Positions 21,835-34,713 of a DNA stretch of 64,000 bases are shown one piece after another; position 1 is the stretch's first letter, and the number at the start of each line of letters is the position of its first letter. Source of the stretch: Przewalskia tangutica. Taxonomy: Eukaryota; Streptophyta; Magnoliopsida; Solanales; Solanaceae. A program made the position numbers and the translations under genes. The stretch covers positions 54,634,924 through 54,698,923 of the forward strand of contig CM056730.1 of assembly GCA_029844215.1 (NCBI GenBank), read 5' to 3'. The notes below the pieces were generated by a model. It worked only from the letters and a program-made list of their open reading frames with translations, searched no databases and was not told where the DNA came from.

Positions 21835-23526
21835 CCCATCAGGTGCTACCTCAAAGGACCCTTCCTCACGAAGGCGTATCGCGGTGCCGCGTCAGCGGAT
21901 CCTCAAAATGTTGCCTCTTCACCTCCTCGACAATGGAAGACTCGGCAACCTCTCGAACTCGAACCACACTGCTATCGGAATCAATCAAACGGACACCAAG
22001 GCTCGCTAACTGATGCAAATCGCGAACCATGCCCCTCCTCTCCGGCTGCACATCTGATAGGCTACCCATCGACCTACGACTAAGGGCATCTGCCACACGT
22101 TGGCCTTTCGGGTGGTACAGGATATCGACATCATAATCCTTAAGCAACTCTAACCACCGTCTCTGTCGTAAGTTCAGCTCCCTCTGGCTGAAGATATACT
22201 GGAGGCTCTTGTGGTCTGTATAAATATCCACATGAACCCCATACAAATAGTGCCTCCAGATCTTCATGGCGTGAATCACGCGCGACTCCAAATCATGGGT
22301 GGGGTAGTTCCTCTCATGCTTCTTAAGGCTGTCGGGATCGTGACGCTATAACCTTGCTCGCTGCATCAACACACATCCCAACCCGATGCTCGGCGCGTCA
22401 CAATACGACATAGCCGTCTGGACCTGCGGAAGAGTAAGAACGGGCGGTCGTCGATCTCCTTCCGAATCGGAAACCATGCTCACAAGCATCAGTCATCAAA
22501 CTTAGCCGCTTCTCGAGTCACCCTAGTCAATGGTGCGAGATAGAAGCAAACTTCTCCACGAACGCCGATAGTAACTGCAAGGCCCGAGCTACGCACTGCA
22601 GCCGGAGTAGTGGGTCTAGGCAAGTCTGATGTCTCGATCTTGGCGTATCCACCCGAATACCATCAGCCCTGATATGCCCAAGAAATGCCACGAAGCCAAC
22701 CAAAACTCACATTTGGAAAACTTGGCGTATAAGCTGCTGGTCTGGAGAACTCTCGGACGATCGCTCAAATGCTCGAATGCTCCTGCTCTGGCGAGAATAA
22801 ACCAAGATGTCATCAATGAACACTATCACAAGCGTGTCCAAAAATGGCTTGAACACTTGGTTCATCAAATCCATGAATCCGCGTCGAGCATTGGTCAATC
22901 AAAGACATGACCACTGAACTCATAATGCCCGTCTGGGTCGGAATGCGATCTAGGGACATCCGTCTCTCGACTCGCACGATGATAGCCCGATCGCAGATCA
23001 ATCTTGGAGAAACATCTCGCACCTGCACTTGGTCGAACAAATCATCAATCTGGGAAGGGTATCTGTTCTTAATAGTCACCTTGTTGGTATGCGTAATCAA
23101 CACACGCGCGACATCCCATCCTTCTTCTTCACGAACAATACGGCGCTCCCGAGGAGAAACACTAGGCTGATGAAGCCGCTTCTCCAAGAAATCTCTCGGT
23201 GGTGCTTCAAATCTCTCAACTCGGCGGTGCCATTACGTATGGCGGAATGGAAATAGGCGAGTGTCCGCAAAGACATCGATACAAAACTCTATCTCTCTCG
23301 GGAGGATACGGAGGTCGTCTGGAAACACGTCGGGAACTCTCGACTCGAATCGATGAAAATCGCGCTGCATCCTCGATATCAAACACGAACGAGATGGTAG
23401 ATGTACCGCCTCGCACGTCTTCCAGCCTTGGTAGGAAATAAACCTACCGCCGGCGTCTGATGTTCCTCCACTCGACAACCGGCTCGTCAGAAGCTGGGCG
23501 TACTACTCTCTCCTGCGATCTACATT
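21835..23526 (-). pseudogene. A3 pol middle: RT and RNase H (badly damaged)
   Basis: From the B insertion at 23526 leftward: the protease-RT linker, RT (about 23290-22450) with FIDDILVYSR recognisable near 22815 but many indels, and RNase H (about 22430-22080) with TDHKSLQYIFSQ and the downstream RQRRWLELLKDYDVDILYH connector (near 22150). There are at least five frame changes. Several differences from A2 and A1 are one- or two-base losses at CAG/CTG sites. No function is possible as read. Confidence 0.82.
23522..23526. repeat. Target-site duplication of tandem B (left)
   Basis: acatt, identical to 45264-45268. Joining the A3 flanks across it restores the contiguous protease-RT sequence seen uninterrupted in A2 near 59770. 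Confidence 0.92.
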
Positions 23527-24238
23527 TGTCACGCCCGAACCGGGGCCGTGGCGGTGCCTACACAGGCACCGCTCGCCTTAACAACTAAGTAAAGCTGCGA
23601 ATTTAAATAACACCCTTTTTTTAAAACCAACATCGTGCGGCGGCAAAGCGACAAAGTGCCGTAATATATAAACAAAAGACACTACACTGCATACATGAGT
23701 CCAATCCACATATGAATACGGACCTAAGAGTTATCTTGAACTATGACGGACAAGGCCCGCCGTACCATGCGTACAAAAGCACATCTTGAAATACTTATAC
23801 CAAAAGATAAACTCGAGCGAAGGAGCTATCCAAAAACTTCGGCGGTCCTACACTGCCGATCATCAAGCTGCGTACCTAAACTGCGGCGTGAACGCGGCCG
23901 AAAGGAGGTCGATCTGAAGAATGTACCAAGTATGTGAAGCGATGAAATCGTAATGAAATCATAGCGATCTAAGCGAAGCAGAGACATGTATGATAGCCAA
24001 CCTACGATTACACAACATAGCGATCATAACAAGTCGTGGACGTGCCTCAAGTCATTTCTAAAATATAACCATGGGTCTCACGCCCATAATATCAATCATG
24101 CTCGTGGAATCCTTCCTCACTGCCGGCAGTCCATGATATAGTATAACACCAATAGGCATACATGAACACCAAGTCCCACCTGTGTCCTAAAAACTGTACG
24201 GGCCCAGCAGGAAAAACGAGCAAGTGGTAAAGTAGGGG

Positions 24239-24497
24239 GTATAATGTCTTGGGGGTTTACCCCTCACTTATACTCTTGCCCTGGAGAAGGTGGTAAAGCA
24301 TCTTGGGGGTTTACCCCTCACTTATACTCTTACCCTATCTCAACCGACCATCAAAAAAAACAAGAAGGGGGTATAATGTCTTGGGTGTTTACCCCTCACT
24401 TATACTCTTACCCTGGAGAAGGTGCTATAGCATCTTGGGGGTTTACCCCTCACTCATACTCTTACCCTATCTCAACCGGCCGTCAAACATAACATAA
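24239..24497 (-). repeat. Tandem repeat, 132 bp x 2 with internal half-repeats, in B LTR
   Basis: gtataatgtcttgggggttt starts at 24239 and 24371. Each unit holds two copies of a ttgggggtttacccctcac half. The array recurs in the other B LTRs at 29814-30060 and 35446-35703. Confidence 0.8.
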
Positions 24498-24690
24498 GTA
24501 CTACCATGTCTTCTATAAAAATCCGGGAATTTAACCCAAGTACTACAAATAACGGAAGCATACCCGTGGAATCCCACATCACTGTCGGTACGTCCAAGTA
24601 ACTTACAACAAGACAGGTACCCTCGCGAGAGTCGCGGCAACATAATAAAACATAATACTTGCACTCAAAGGCTATCACCAGCACATATAG

Positions 24691-24960
24691 GCAATTCTCC
24701 ATTAATCAAGCCAAAGTACTTATCAAGGCACACATAAAGTAATTCTCAATTAATCAAGCCAAAGTACTTATCAAGGCACACTTAGACTAATTTTCAATTA
24801 ATCAAGCCAAAGTACTTATCAAGGCACACTTAGACTAATTTTCAATTAATCAAGCCAAAGTACTTATCAAGGCACACTTAGAATAATTCTCATCTAACAA
24901 GCCAAAGTACTTATCAGGGCACAAATAAAATAATTCTCATTTAACAAGCCAAAATACTTC
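24691..24960 (-). repeat. Minisatellite, 47-48 bp x 6, in B LTR
   Basis: Six copies of a unit containing caagccaaagtacttatcaa, with that motif starting near 24707, 24755, 24803, 24851, 24898 and 24945. The same array is in the middle LTR (about 30248-30520) and right LTR (about 35905-36170) with the same unit order. Confidence 0.88.
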
Positions 24961-27210
24961 GTACGTACATTCTTTTTAAAAGACTCATTTTTATGTAAAA
25001 TCCCAAGATACTAACACCCGTAGTATCAAGGTGTGTCTATTTTTCAACGTAAGTTACTACACTCTTAGAAACTCATTTCAAAGCTTGAAATCAAGTAACT
25101 TCAAATTTTCACAATCAAGGCAACTTATGCCCATTAATCAAAATAGACAACTTTCTAAACCTTCCATAAAGCCGTTATAACCAACTTCCCATAAAGCCGT
25201 TATAACCCTTTATGGTTTTTAGACAATTTCATTCCTTTTATAACCAAGAGACTTATACTTTTAAAACCAAGTATCACATACTTACAAATCAAGTTCTTAA
25301 CTTTCAAAATACTTCAAGTCTCTTAATATTTAGAAAACAAGTTTCTTCTACTTTTAAACCTCAAGTAACTCACACATTTAAAACAAGTTACTTCTCTTAA
25401 ATCATGTCATTTCTCCTCTCTTAAAACAATTAAGTAAATCACTCCTTTGACTCCCCTAAAGTCATTATAATGACCTTTAGGTTTTGGAACTAAGACACTA
25501 GCCAAAAGGTTTGGAAACCACTTCCTTTTCAAGACTCTATGTACTTTAAGTAAAATACTTTCACTTTTAAGAATCCAACTTCACTAAGGCAATGGATTAT
25601 ACAACTTACAATTTACACATCAAAGTACAATCAAGGAAGTTCATAGAACAAATTCTATATTAGGCAATCCAAGTACAACCAAGGAATGAATCATTTAAGG
25701 AGTAGAACTTACTTTCTTTATCCTAAGGAATCATGCTAGAAGAGGAGATAGTTCACATACCTTTTCGGCTAATATCCACAAGCTAAGCCGAATACGCCGT
25801 ACGTAGAAGTGTCAACCTATAATGGTCACAACAAGACTATCAACTTCTAGTCTCTAACGTAGAATAATACTAAGTATACGGTCTCTAATTCTACGGGAAA
25901 TCGGGCAGCACTTCCTTTGTTTCTACTCACTTTGCCACCTTTTTCAAGGTCGAATACAATAACCAACACGCCACATTTAAGGCTCCAAACAAAGGGGATT
26001 ACACGCCTTACAATACGTGTAAAATTCCGCCCCACAATTCATACGAAATAGCCCATAAACTAGCCATTCTCGGCCAACATAAATAATAAAACTAAGTCCT
26101 TTCCAATCCTTTTCCAATTCCAAGTTCTAAGGTCTAACATGTTATATAATTATAAACCACCTCAACAACTACAATTTCCTTCTTTTTTACAACATGCGAC
26201 GACTTTACTAATAATCGACTTGAATTGAAATCTTAGGGCTAACATGCTAGTTTTCGGATTAGGGTTCAATAGCGATATAAATATCAAACTTCATACTATA
26301 CATCTCATGCTTGCTAATAACCATAGCTACAATCAATAAGTAAACTTAATTGCTAAAACGACAAAATTATACCTTTCCAAGCCCTTAAAAATTCCAAGAT
26401 TCAAAGTCGCACCTTAGCAAATCTTAGCTCCTTTCCTTAGGTTCCAAACCGCTCCAAGCACTCCTTAGAGGCCTATGAAGAACCCATCTTCAAGTTCCAA
26501 CTTCAAAGTTGAAGAACTCCTTAAGTTTCCGCCTTGCGACTAATACGAAAAAGCCATTTTTCCGAAATCTTTCTATTGAGATATCCTTACAACACTCTTA
26601 GGAACCTTGGATTAAAGTCTTGTGGCTAATGGATCAAAATCACAAAATTTTGTCTTCCTAAATGGTCAAAGCCGAGAGCAACATGCTAGCACAAAGCTTT
26701 CTCTAAAATTTTCTAAGTGTAAAATGACAAGTCTTGCTACTAGTTGGGTATATAAAACACATTGGAGGGTCTAAACTTAAACAAATGTGAGGCTAGGATG
26801 AATTTCACTTGGACTAAGCCTATGTGGACAAGTTGACAAGTCAACAATGTCATGCTAGCAAGACTAATCTTCCAAGGTGGTCAATGACCATTTTACCCTC
26901 ACTCTAATTTCGACCAAGACCTTGTGGGGGTGCCACGTGTCGCCCTCACATTCGTTCATAAAATTCCGTAACCCTCGTGGGCCCCACAAAAATGTAAAAT
27001 TCCTCGGGTGGGCCCCACGTGACCAAATCTGTAAAAATAAATTTTCATAATGTTAACAAGTTCCATATTCCTTAAATAATGCATTTTGAGAATCCAATTC
27101 TCAACAACGAACATTTTTCCTTACCGACGTTCGGAATATTTTCCGTCGGAAAAACAATTCTTCCTTTCGTACATTCTCTTTTACATGTCCTGGACTTACT
27201 GGGTGTAACA

Positions 27211-29106
27211 TTCTTCCCCCCTTAGAAACATTCGTCCCCGAATGTTCTTAGTCGGTTGCCAAGATCTACAAACTCCGGCATAATCTCTATACTATGCCTA
27301 ATAGACAAAACTGCACAAGACCAAAGATACCACACATGGCCACCTCATAACACACGTGAACATAATATTGGACCTTCCGTCCGTGGTCCCTTCTCACAAA
27401 ACTCGAAGGTTACAGTCTTCCCAACACGGGATCCTTAGAGGTTCCTTTCTTTCCTTACTTGTCATACTTTCTCGTACTTTCAAACTCATCTAGTACACGT
27501 ACAAAATCTCAAATTTTGTTTCTGTTCCCCAATCCTTGGAGGCTCTTCTCGGTCCTAACGACCTAGTTCCGGTGGAACGCATCCACGAACTCGTACAACG
27601 ATCAACTAGACTTGGGCCTTGCACCCTCGAGACCCTACCACATAACGGGACCATTTCTAACTGACATCACCCCATTCCATACTACCGGTTGACCCGAAAT
27701 GAGTCCATAACCCGACTCATCGTCACACTTAACTTCTCATTCTTAGTCTGAAATAAATCTTTCTCTTATCTCAAGGTACTTCTCACCCTATCCCCCTATT
27801 CACTAGAGGTTCGTCACATAGGCCAAAGTATTACTACCGTACATTCTTCCCTATTGGTCTTACACTGTTACGGGGTAATTACAACTTGTGAACTCTACAC
27901 AACTATAGTCTCAGTTCACTTATCATTCTTGTCAATATTCTTAACTTCTCACTTTACTAATCAAAGTATCCCTACCTCTGGGGTACTATCACTTTACAAC
28001 TCTAGCAATAAAGGGAAAACATATACGCTAGGGTAACATCTGAATCTATCAACACTCGTATGATTCAAAAGAATCGAAATATACATGTAACCCCGTGCGA
28101 TTAGGCCTCCTGATCCTGCCTAGTAGCCACGTCATCTATGCGTTTCGAAGGACCGCCAGAACTATAAACTCCACCCTGACCTCTACCACGACTGGCTGAC
28201 ATCTGAACACCCTGCCCTGGGGGACGCACAGCTGTGGAGGAAAGGTAACCAACCATTGGCCTCATAGGCTGAGCCACCTTACCGGTGCTCTTTCTAACAG
28301 GACATTGCCACTTCTTGTGGCCCGGACGGTCAAACTAATAACAAACACCTGTGCCATAACGGCATTTCCCCGAATGACGCTTACCACATCTGATACACTG
28401 AGGAATAGGTGGCCTCGACCGAGAAAATCCTCTGCTCCTCTGAGAACCTCGACCCCTGGAGCTTGGACCGGCTCCTAAATACCTTGTGGGATCAACTCTC
28501 CCACCTGTGATCTGCGGGTGTATGTCTTTGGGTAGGGACGAATATCTCACTCATTCTTGAGGCGCTCGTCCAAAACTCAGGGATAACTAACAGGTCTAGC
28601 CTCTTCTGTGATTTCCGCGTTAGCCCTCTACCCACTGTACACTGGTATCTTGGCCGAATAACTTCTGTGAAGAAATCAGAGTAATTGCTATCTTGGTAAA
28701 TAACATAATGGCTTCCTTCATGACCCTAAAGTCTTCTCTTAATCGAAGCGGAGGCTCTGGTCTTTGGGGCCTCAAAACAGCGCGAGAAGAACTTCGCGGA
28801 AAAACATCCAGGTATACCACGGGCATAAGCCCTATCAACTCTCTGAGTCGACTAGTAGCTCACATTACTCCTTTGCCCTACGGTATTTGTTGCCCTCCTG
28901 GAGGCATAGCCATTGTAACACAAAATTACGTCGAGAGGAATTATCTTACTAACATAGCTCTATGTACGATCTTAGAGTGAGAAGAATAGAAACCAACTCT
29001 AAATATCCTGTAGCCTCCTGTTTATGGGTGTGGCGCGCAACACACCGATAATCAAGACTTACTAGACACGGTCTGTAGACATTCAGAGGATCGCTCGATA
29101 CCACTC
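27211..29106 (-). mobile_element. B internal region 1 (downstream unit)
   Basis: 1896 bp between two LTRs. It begins (plus strand) with the complement of the polypurine tract and the hairpin acattcg...cgaatgt (27228-27245). About 0.85 kb of non-coding sequence follows, including the block shared with D, then gag remnants (about 28086-28850), and it ends at the primer-site area gctcgatacca (29093-29103). That primer site lacks one base of tggtatcagagc. It has a 44-bp gap relative to internal region 2 at about 27540 (compare 33102-33146). Confidence 0.85.
28086..28850 (-). pseudogene. Gag remnant of B internal region 1
   Basis: In the minus direction: an N-terminal piece with EDFRVMKEAIMLFTKIAI (about 28750-28690), then, after frame breaks, SRGRGSQRSRGFSRSRPPIP and the first knuckle CIRCGKRHSGKC (about 28405-28370). 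The second knuckle is lost because its frame ends at a stop right after GTGVCY near 28335. The capsid core seen in A gag (WFDSWEL-type) is absent, so this was never a complete gag in B. The same gene in internal region 2 is better kept. Confidence 0.75.
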
Positions 29107-32100
29107 TGTCACGCCCGAACCCGGGCGTGTCGTTGCCTACACAGGCACCATACGCTTAACAACTAAGTAAAGCTGCGAATTTAAATAACACCCTTTTTTT
29201 AAAACCAACATACGTGCGGCGGCAAAGCGACAAAGTGCCATAATATATAAACAAAAGACACTACATGTACATGAGTCCATCCACATATGAATACGGACCT
29301 CTAAGAGTTATCTTGAACTATGACGGGACAAGGCCGCCGTACCCATAATTGTACAAAAGCTTGTCTTGAAAGACTTATACCAAAAGATAAACTCCGAGCG
29401 AAGGAGCTATCCAAAACTACGAGCGGTCCTACACTGCCGATCATCAAGCTGCGTACCTAAACTGCGGCATGAGCGGCCCGAAGGAGGTCGATCTGAAGAA
29501 TGTACCAAGTATGTGAACGATGAAATCTTGTAATGAAATCATAGCGATCTAAGCGAAACAGAGACATGTATGATAGCCAACCTACGATCTACAACACATA
29601 AGCGATCATAACAAGTCGTGGGCGCGTGCCTCAAGTCATTTCTAAAATATAACCATGGGTATCACGCCCATAATATCAATCATGCGTGGAATCCTTCCTC
29701 ACCGCCGTGATCCATGATATAGTATAACACCAATAGGCATACATGAACACCAAGTCCCACTGTGTTCTAAAAGCTCAGACGGCGTAAAGAAAAACGAGCG
29801 GTGGTAAGCGGGTATAATGTCTTGGGGTTTACCTCACTTATACTATTACCCGGAGAAGGTGGTAAAGCATCTTGGGGTTTACCCTCACTTATACTCTTAC
29901 CTATCTCAACCGACCATCAAACAAAACAAAAGGGGGTATAATGTCTTGGGGGTTTACCCCTCACTTATACTCTTACCCTGGAGAAGGTGCTATAGCATCT
30001 TGGGGGTTTACCCCTCACTCATACTCTTACCCTATCTCAACCGGCCGTCAAACATAACATAAGTACTACCATGTCTTCTATAAAAATCCGGAATTTAACC
30101 AAGTACTACAAATAACGGAAGCATACGTGGAATCACATCACCGTCAGATGCGTCAAGTAACTTACAACAAGGCGGTACCCCTCCGGTAGAGTCGCGGCAA
30201 CATAATAAAACATAATACTTGCACTCAAAGGCTATCACCAGCACATATAGGCAATTCTCCATTAATCAAGTCAAAGTACTTATCAAGGCACACATAAAGT
30301 AATTCTCAATTAATCAAGCCAAAGTACTTATCAAGGCACACTTAGACTAATTTTCAATTAATCAAGCCAAAGTACTTATCAAGGCACACTTAGTCTAATT
30401 TTCAATTAATCAAGCCAAAGTACTTATCAAGGCACACTTAGAATAATTCTCATTTAACAAGCCAAAGTACTTATCAGGGCACAAATAAAATAATTCTCAT
30501 TTAACAAGCCAAAGTACTTAAATGCGTACATTCTTTTTAAAAGACTCTTTTTTATGTAAAATCCCAAGATACTAACACCCGTAGTATCAAGGTGTGTCTA
30601 TTTTTCAACGTAAGTTACTACACTCTTAGAAACTCATTTCAAAGCTTGAAATCAAGTAACTTCAAATTTTCACAATCAAGGCAACTTATGCCCATTAATC
30701 AAAATAGACAACTTTCTAAACCTTCCATAAAGCCGTTATAACAAACTTCCCATAAAGCCGTTATAACCCTTTATGGTTTTTAGACAATTTCATTCCTTTT
30801 ATAACCAAGAGACTTATACTTTTAAAACCAAGTATCACATACTTACAAATCAAGTTCTTAACTTTCAAAATACTTCAAGCCTCTTAATATTTAGAAAACA
30901 AGTTTCTTCTACTTTTAAACCTCAAGTAACTCACACATTTAAAACAAGTTACTTCTCTTAAATCATGTCATTTCTCCTCTCTTAAAACAATTAAGTAAAT
31001 CACTCATTTGACTTCGCTAAAGTCATTATAATGACCTTTAGGTTTTGGAACTAAGACACTAGCCAAAAGGTTTGGAAACCACTTCCTTTTCAAGACTCTA
31101 TGTACTTTAAGTAAAATACTTTCACTTTTAAGAATCCAACTTCACTAAGGCAATGGATTATACAACTTACAATTTACACATCAAAGTACAATCAAGGAAG
31201 TTCATAGAACAAATTCTATATTAGGCAATCCAAGTACAACCAAGGAATGAATCATTTAAGGAGTAGAACTTACTTTCTTTATCCTAAGGAATCATGCTAG
31301 AAGAGGAGATAGTTCACATACCTTTTCGGCTAATATCCACAAGCTAAGACGAATACGCCGTACGTAGAAGTGTCAACCTATAATGGTCACAACAAGACTA
31401 TCAACTTCTAGTCTCTAACGTAGAATAATACTAAGTATACGGTCTCTAATTCTACGGGAAATCGGGCAGCACTTCCTTTGTTTCTACTCACTTTGCCACC
31501 TTTTTCAAGGTCGAATACAATAACCAACACGCCACATTTAAGGCTCCAAACAAAGGGGATTACACGCCTTACAATACGTGTAAAATTCCGCCCCACAATT
31601 CATACGAAATAGCCCCATAAACTAGCCATTCTCGGCCAACATAAATAATAAAACTAAGTCCTTTCCAATCCTTTTCCAATTCCAAGTTCTAAGGTCTAAC
31701 ATGTTATATAGTTATAAACCACCTCAACAACTACAATTTCCTTCTTTTTTACAACATGCGACGACTTTACTAATAATCGACTTGAATTGAAATCTTAGGG
31801 CTAACATGCTAGTTTTCGGATTAGGGTTCCAATAGCCAATATAAATATCAAAATTCATACTATACATCTCATGCTTGCTAATAACCATAGCTACAATCAA
31901 TAAGTAAACTTAATTGCTAAAACGACAAAATTATACCTTTCCAAGCCCTTAAAAATTCCAAGATTCAAAGTCGCGCCTTAGCAAATCATAGCTCCTTTCC
32001 TTAGGTTCAAAACCGATCCAAGCACTCCTTAGAGGCCTATGAAGAACCCATCTTCAAGTTCCAACTTCAAAGTTGAAGAACTCCTTAAGTTTCCGCCTTG

Positions 32101-32774
32101 CGACTAATACGAAAAAGCCATTTTTCCGAAATCTTTCTATTGAGATATCCTTACAACACTCTTAGGAACCTTGGGTTAAAGTCTTGTGGCTAATGGATCA
32201 AAATCACAAAATTTTGTCTTCCTAAATGGCCAAAGCCGAGAGCAACATGCTAGCACAAAGCTTTCTCTAAAATTTTCTAAGTGTAAAATGACAAGTCTTG
32301 CTACTAGTTGGGTATATAAAACACATTGGAGGGTCTAAACTTAAACAAATGTGAGGCTAGGATGAATTTCACTTGGACTAAGCCTATGTGGACAAGTTGA
32401 CAAGTCAACAATGTCATGCTAGCAAGACTAATCTTCCAAGGTGGCCAATGACCATTTTACCCTCACTCTAATTTCGACCAAGACCTTGTGGGGGTGCCAC
32501 GTGTCGCCCTCACATTCGTTCATAAAATTCCGTAACCCTCGTGGGCCCCACAAAAATGTAAAATTCCTCGGGTGGGCCCCACGTGACCAAATCCGTAAAA
32601 ATAAATTTCCATAATGTTAACAAGTTCCATATTCCTTAAATAATGCATTTTGAGAATCCAATTCTCAACAACGAACATTTTTCCTTACCGACGTTCGGAA
32701 GATTTTCCGTCGGAAAAACAATTCTTCCTTTCGTACATTCTCTTTTACATGTCCTGGACTTACTGGGTATACCA
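29107..32774 (-). repeat. B LTR, middle (shared)
   Basis: 3668 bp, with tgtcacgcccgaac at the left. The right end reads gggtatacca instead of gggtgtaaca, so its 5' terminus on the minus strand is TGG rather than TGT. It serves as 3' LTR for internal region 2 and 5' LTR for internal region 1. No target duplication is found on either side of it. It shares several variants with the right LTR against the left LTR. Confidence 0.9.
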
Positions 32775-33670
32775 TTCTTCCCCCCTTAGAAACATTCGTC
32801 CCCGAATGTTCTTAGTCGGTTGCCAAGATCTACAAACTCCGGCATAATCTCTATACTATGCCTAATACCAAAGCGCACAAGACCAAAGATGCCACACATG
32901 GCCACCTCATAACACACGTGAACATAATAATGGACCTTCCGTCCGTGGTCCCTTCTCACAAAACTCGAAGGTTACAGTCTTCCCAACACGGGATGCTTAG
33001 AGGTTCCTTTCTTTCCTTACTTGTCATACTTTCTCGTACTTTCAAACTCATCTAGTACACGTACAAAATCTCAAATTTTGTTTCTGTTCCCCAATCCTTG
33101 GAGTTACTAACCAACTTGGCCATTATGCTACTGGAATTTCCGCTAAGGCTCTTCTCGGTCCTTACGACCTAGTTCCGGTGGAACGCATCCACGAACTCGT
33201 ACAACGATTAACTAGACTTGGGCCTTGCACCCTCGGGACCCTACCACATAACGGGACCATTTCTAACTGACATCACCCCATTCCATACTACCGGTTGACC
33301 CGAAATGAGTCCATAACCCGACTCATCGTCACACTTAACTTCTCATTCTTAGTCTGAAATAAATCTTTCTCTTATCTCAAGGTACTTCTCACCCTATCCC
33401 CCTATTCACTAGAGGTTCGTAACATAGGCCAAAGTATTACTACCGTACATTCTTCCCTATTGGTCTTACACTGTTACGAGGTAATTACAACTTGTGAACT
33501 CTACACAACTATAGTCTCAGTTCACTTATCATTCTTGTCAATATTCTTAACTTCTCACTTTACTAATCAAAGTATCCCTACCTCTGGGGTACTATCACTT
33601 TACAACTCTAGCAATAAAGGGAAAACATATACGCTAGGGTAAAATCTGAATCTATCAACACTCGTATGAT

Positions 33671-34159
33671 TCAAAAGAATCGAAATATACCTGTAACCCC
33701 GTGCGATGTCGCCTCCTGATCCTGCCTAGTAGCCACGTCATCTATGCGGTTCGAAGGACCGCCAGAACTATAAACTCCACCCTGACCTCTACCACGACTG
33801 GCTGATATCTGAACACCCTGCCCTGGGGGATGCACAGCTGTGGAGGAAAGGTAACCAACAATCGGCCTCATAGGCTGAGCCACCTTACCGGTGCTCTTTC
33901 TAACAGGACATTGCCACTTCTTGTGGCCCGGACGGTCACAATAATAACAAACACCTGTGCCATAACGACATTTCCCCGAATGACGCTTACCACATCTGAT
34001 ACACTGAGGAATAGGTGGCCTCGACCGAGAAAATCCTCTGCTCCTCTGAGAACCTCGACCCCTGGAGCTTGGACCGGCTCCTAAATACCTTGTGGGATCA
34101 ACTCTCCCACCTGTGATCTGCGGGGGTATGTACTGGGTAGGCTGGGACGAATATCTCAC
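33671..34159 (-). CDS. B gag C-terminal ORF with two zinc knuckles
   Basis: A 162-codon open frame beginning MRYSSQPTQYIPPQ. It has an Arg/Ser/Gly-rich region (RGRGSQRSRGFSRSR), then knuckles CIRCGKRHSGKC and CYYCDRPGHKKWQC (the second a canonical CX2CX4HX4C). A linker follows, then PSNRIDDVATRQDQEAT, which aligns with the gag/protease junction of A (PQNRIYALSSRQDQEAS). The frame stops a few residues later, before any protease active site. The true start is uncertain because a further gag-like fragment with EDFRVMKEAIMLLTKIAI lies upstream in another frame (34211-34444), and no capsid core is seen. It could supply RNA binding at most. It may be a relic, although the knuckles are intact. Confidence 0.65.
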   Translation of the reverse strand: MRYSSQPTQYIPPQITGGRVDPTRYLGAGPSSRGRGSQRSRGFSRSRPPIPQCIRCGKRHSGKCRYGTGVCYYCDRPGHKKWQCPVRKSTGKVAQPMRPIVGYLSSTAVHPPGQGVQISASRGRGQGGVYSSGGPSNRIDDVATRQDQEATSHGVTGIFRFF

Positions 34160-34701
34160 TCATCGAGGCACTCGTCCAAAACTCACGGGATAACCAACCG
34201 GGCTAGCCTCTTACGCAGATTTCGCGTTGGCCTCTACCACCGTACACTGATCTTGGCGAATAACTTCTCTTGAAGAAAGCGTAGCAATCGCTATCTTGGT
34301 CAATAACATAATGGCTTCCTTCATGACCCTAAAGTCTTCTCTTAGCGAAAGCTGGAGGCTCGTCTGGGGCCTCAAAACTGTGTGAGAAGAACTTCGCCGA
34401 TTGCGGAACAACATCCGGTATACCACAGGTATAAGCCCTATCAACTCTCGAGTCGACTAGTAGCTCCTGCTACTCCTTTGCCCTTCAGGCGGTGTTGCCC
34501 TCGGGAGGCATAGCTGTAACACAAAATTACGTCAGAGAGGAATTATCTTACTAACACAGCTCTATGGCACGATCTTAGAGTGAGAAGAATAGAAACCAAC
34601 TCCTAAATGTCCTGTAGCCTCCTGTTTATGGGTGTGGCGCGCAACACACCGATAATCAAGACTCTACTAGACACGGTCTGTAGACATTCCGAGGACTGAC
34701 T

Positions 34702-34713
34702 GCTCTGATACCA
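34702..34713 (-). promoter_or_regulatory. B primer-binding site (tRNA-iMet)
   Basis: Complement of tggtatcagagc, three bases from the LTR boundary. Intact, unlike the equivalent site at 29093-29103. Confidence 0.85.

Larger units (their letters stand above)
23527..27210 (-). repeat. B LTR, left (3' LTR of the tandem)
   Basis: 3684 bp from tgtcacgcccgaac to gggtgtaaca on the plus strand. It contains a 132-bp tandem repeat, a 48-bp array, the complement of a weak TATA (26749-26757) and the shared GAGGTATGT module (complement near 25757). It differs from the other two B LTRs at several sites where those two agree. No genes; small open frames recur in all three LTRs only because the LTRs are repeats. 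Confidence 0.9.

Noticed and set aside
24244..24492. Repeat-rich open frame (SWGFTPHLYSYP-type) as a possible secreted peptide gene
   Set aside because: It is the translation of the 132-bp LTR repeat, appears in several frames and in all three LTRs, and has no signal peptide or promoter of its own.
24691..24960. Regular 48-bp repeats resembling a CRISPR array
   Set aside because: The units are contiguous with no unique spacers, and the array recurs in every B LTR of a plant retrotransposon.
29107..32774. Middle B LTR as an independent solo LTR insertion
   Set aside because: It is bordered by a primer-site area on one side and a polypurine tract on the other, with no target duplication, so it functions as a shared LTR.
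33460..33642. Open frame of 60 codons conserved in both B internal regions (27854-28036 and 33460-33642)
   Set aside because: It lies antisense to the element and upstream of nothing recognisable; its conservation is explained by the DNA identity of the two internal regions.
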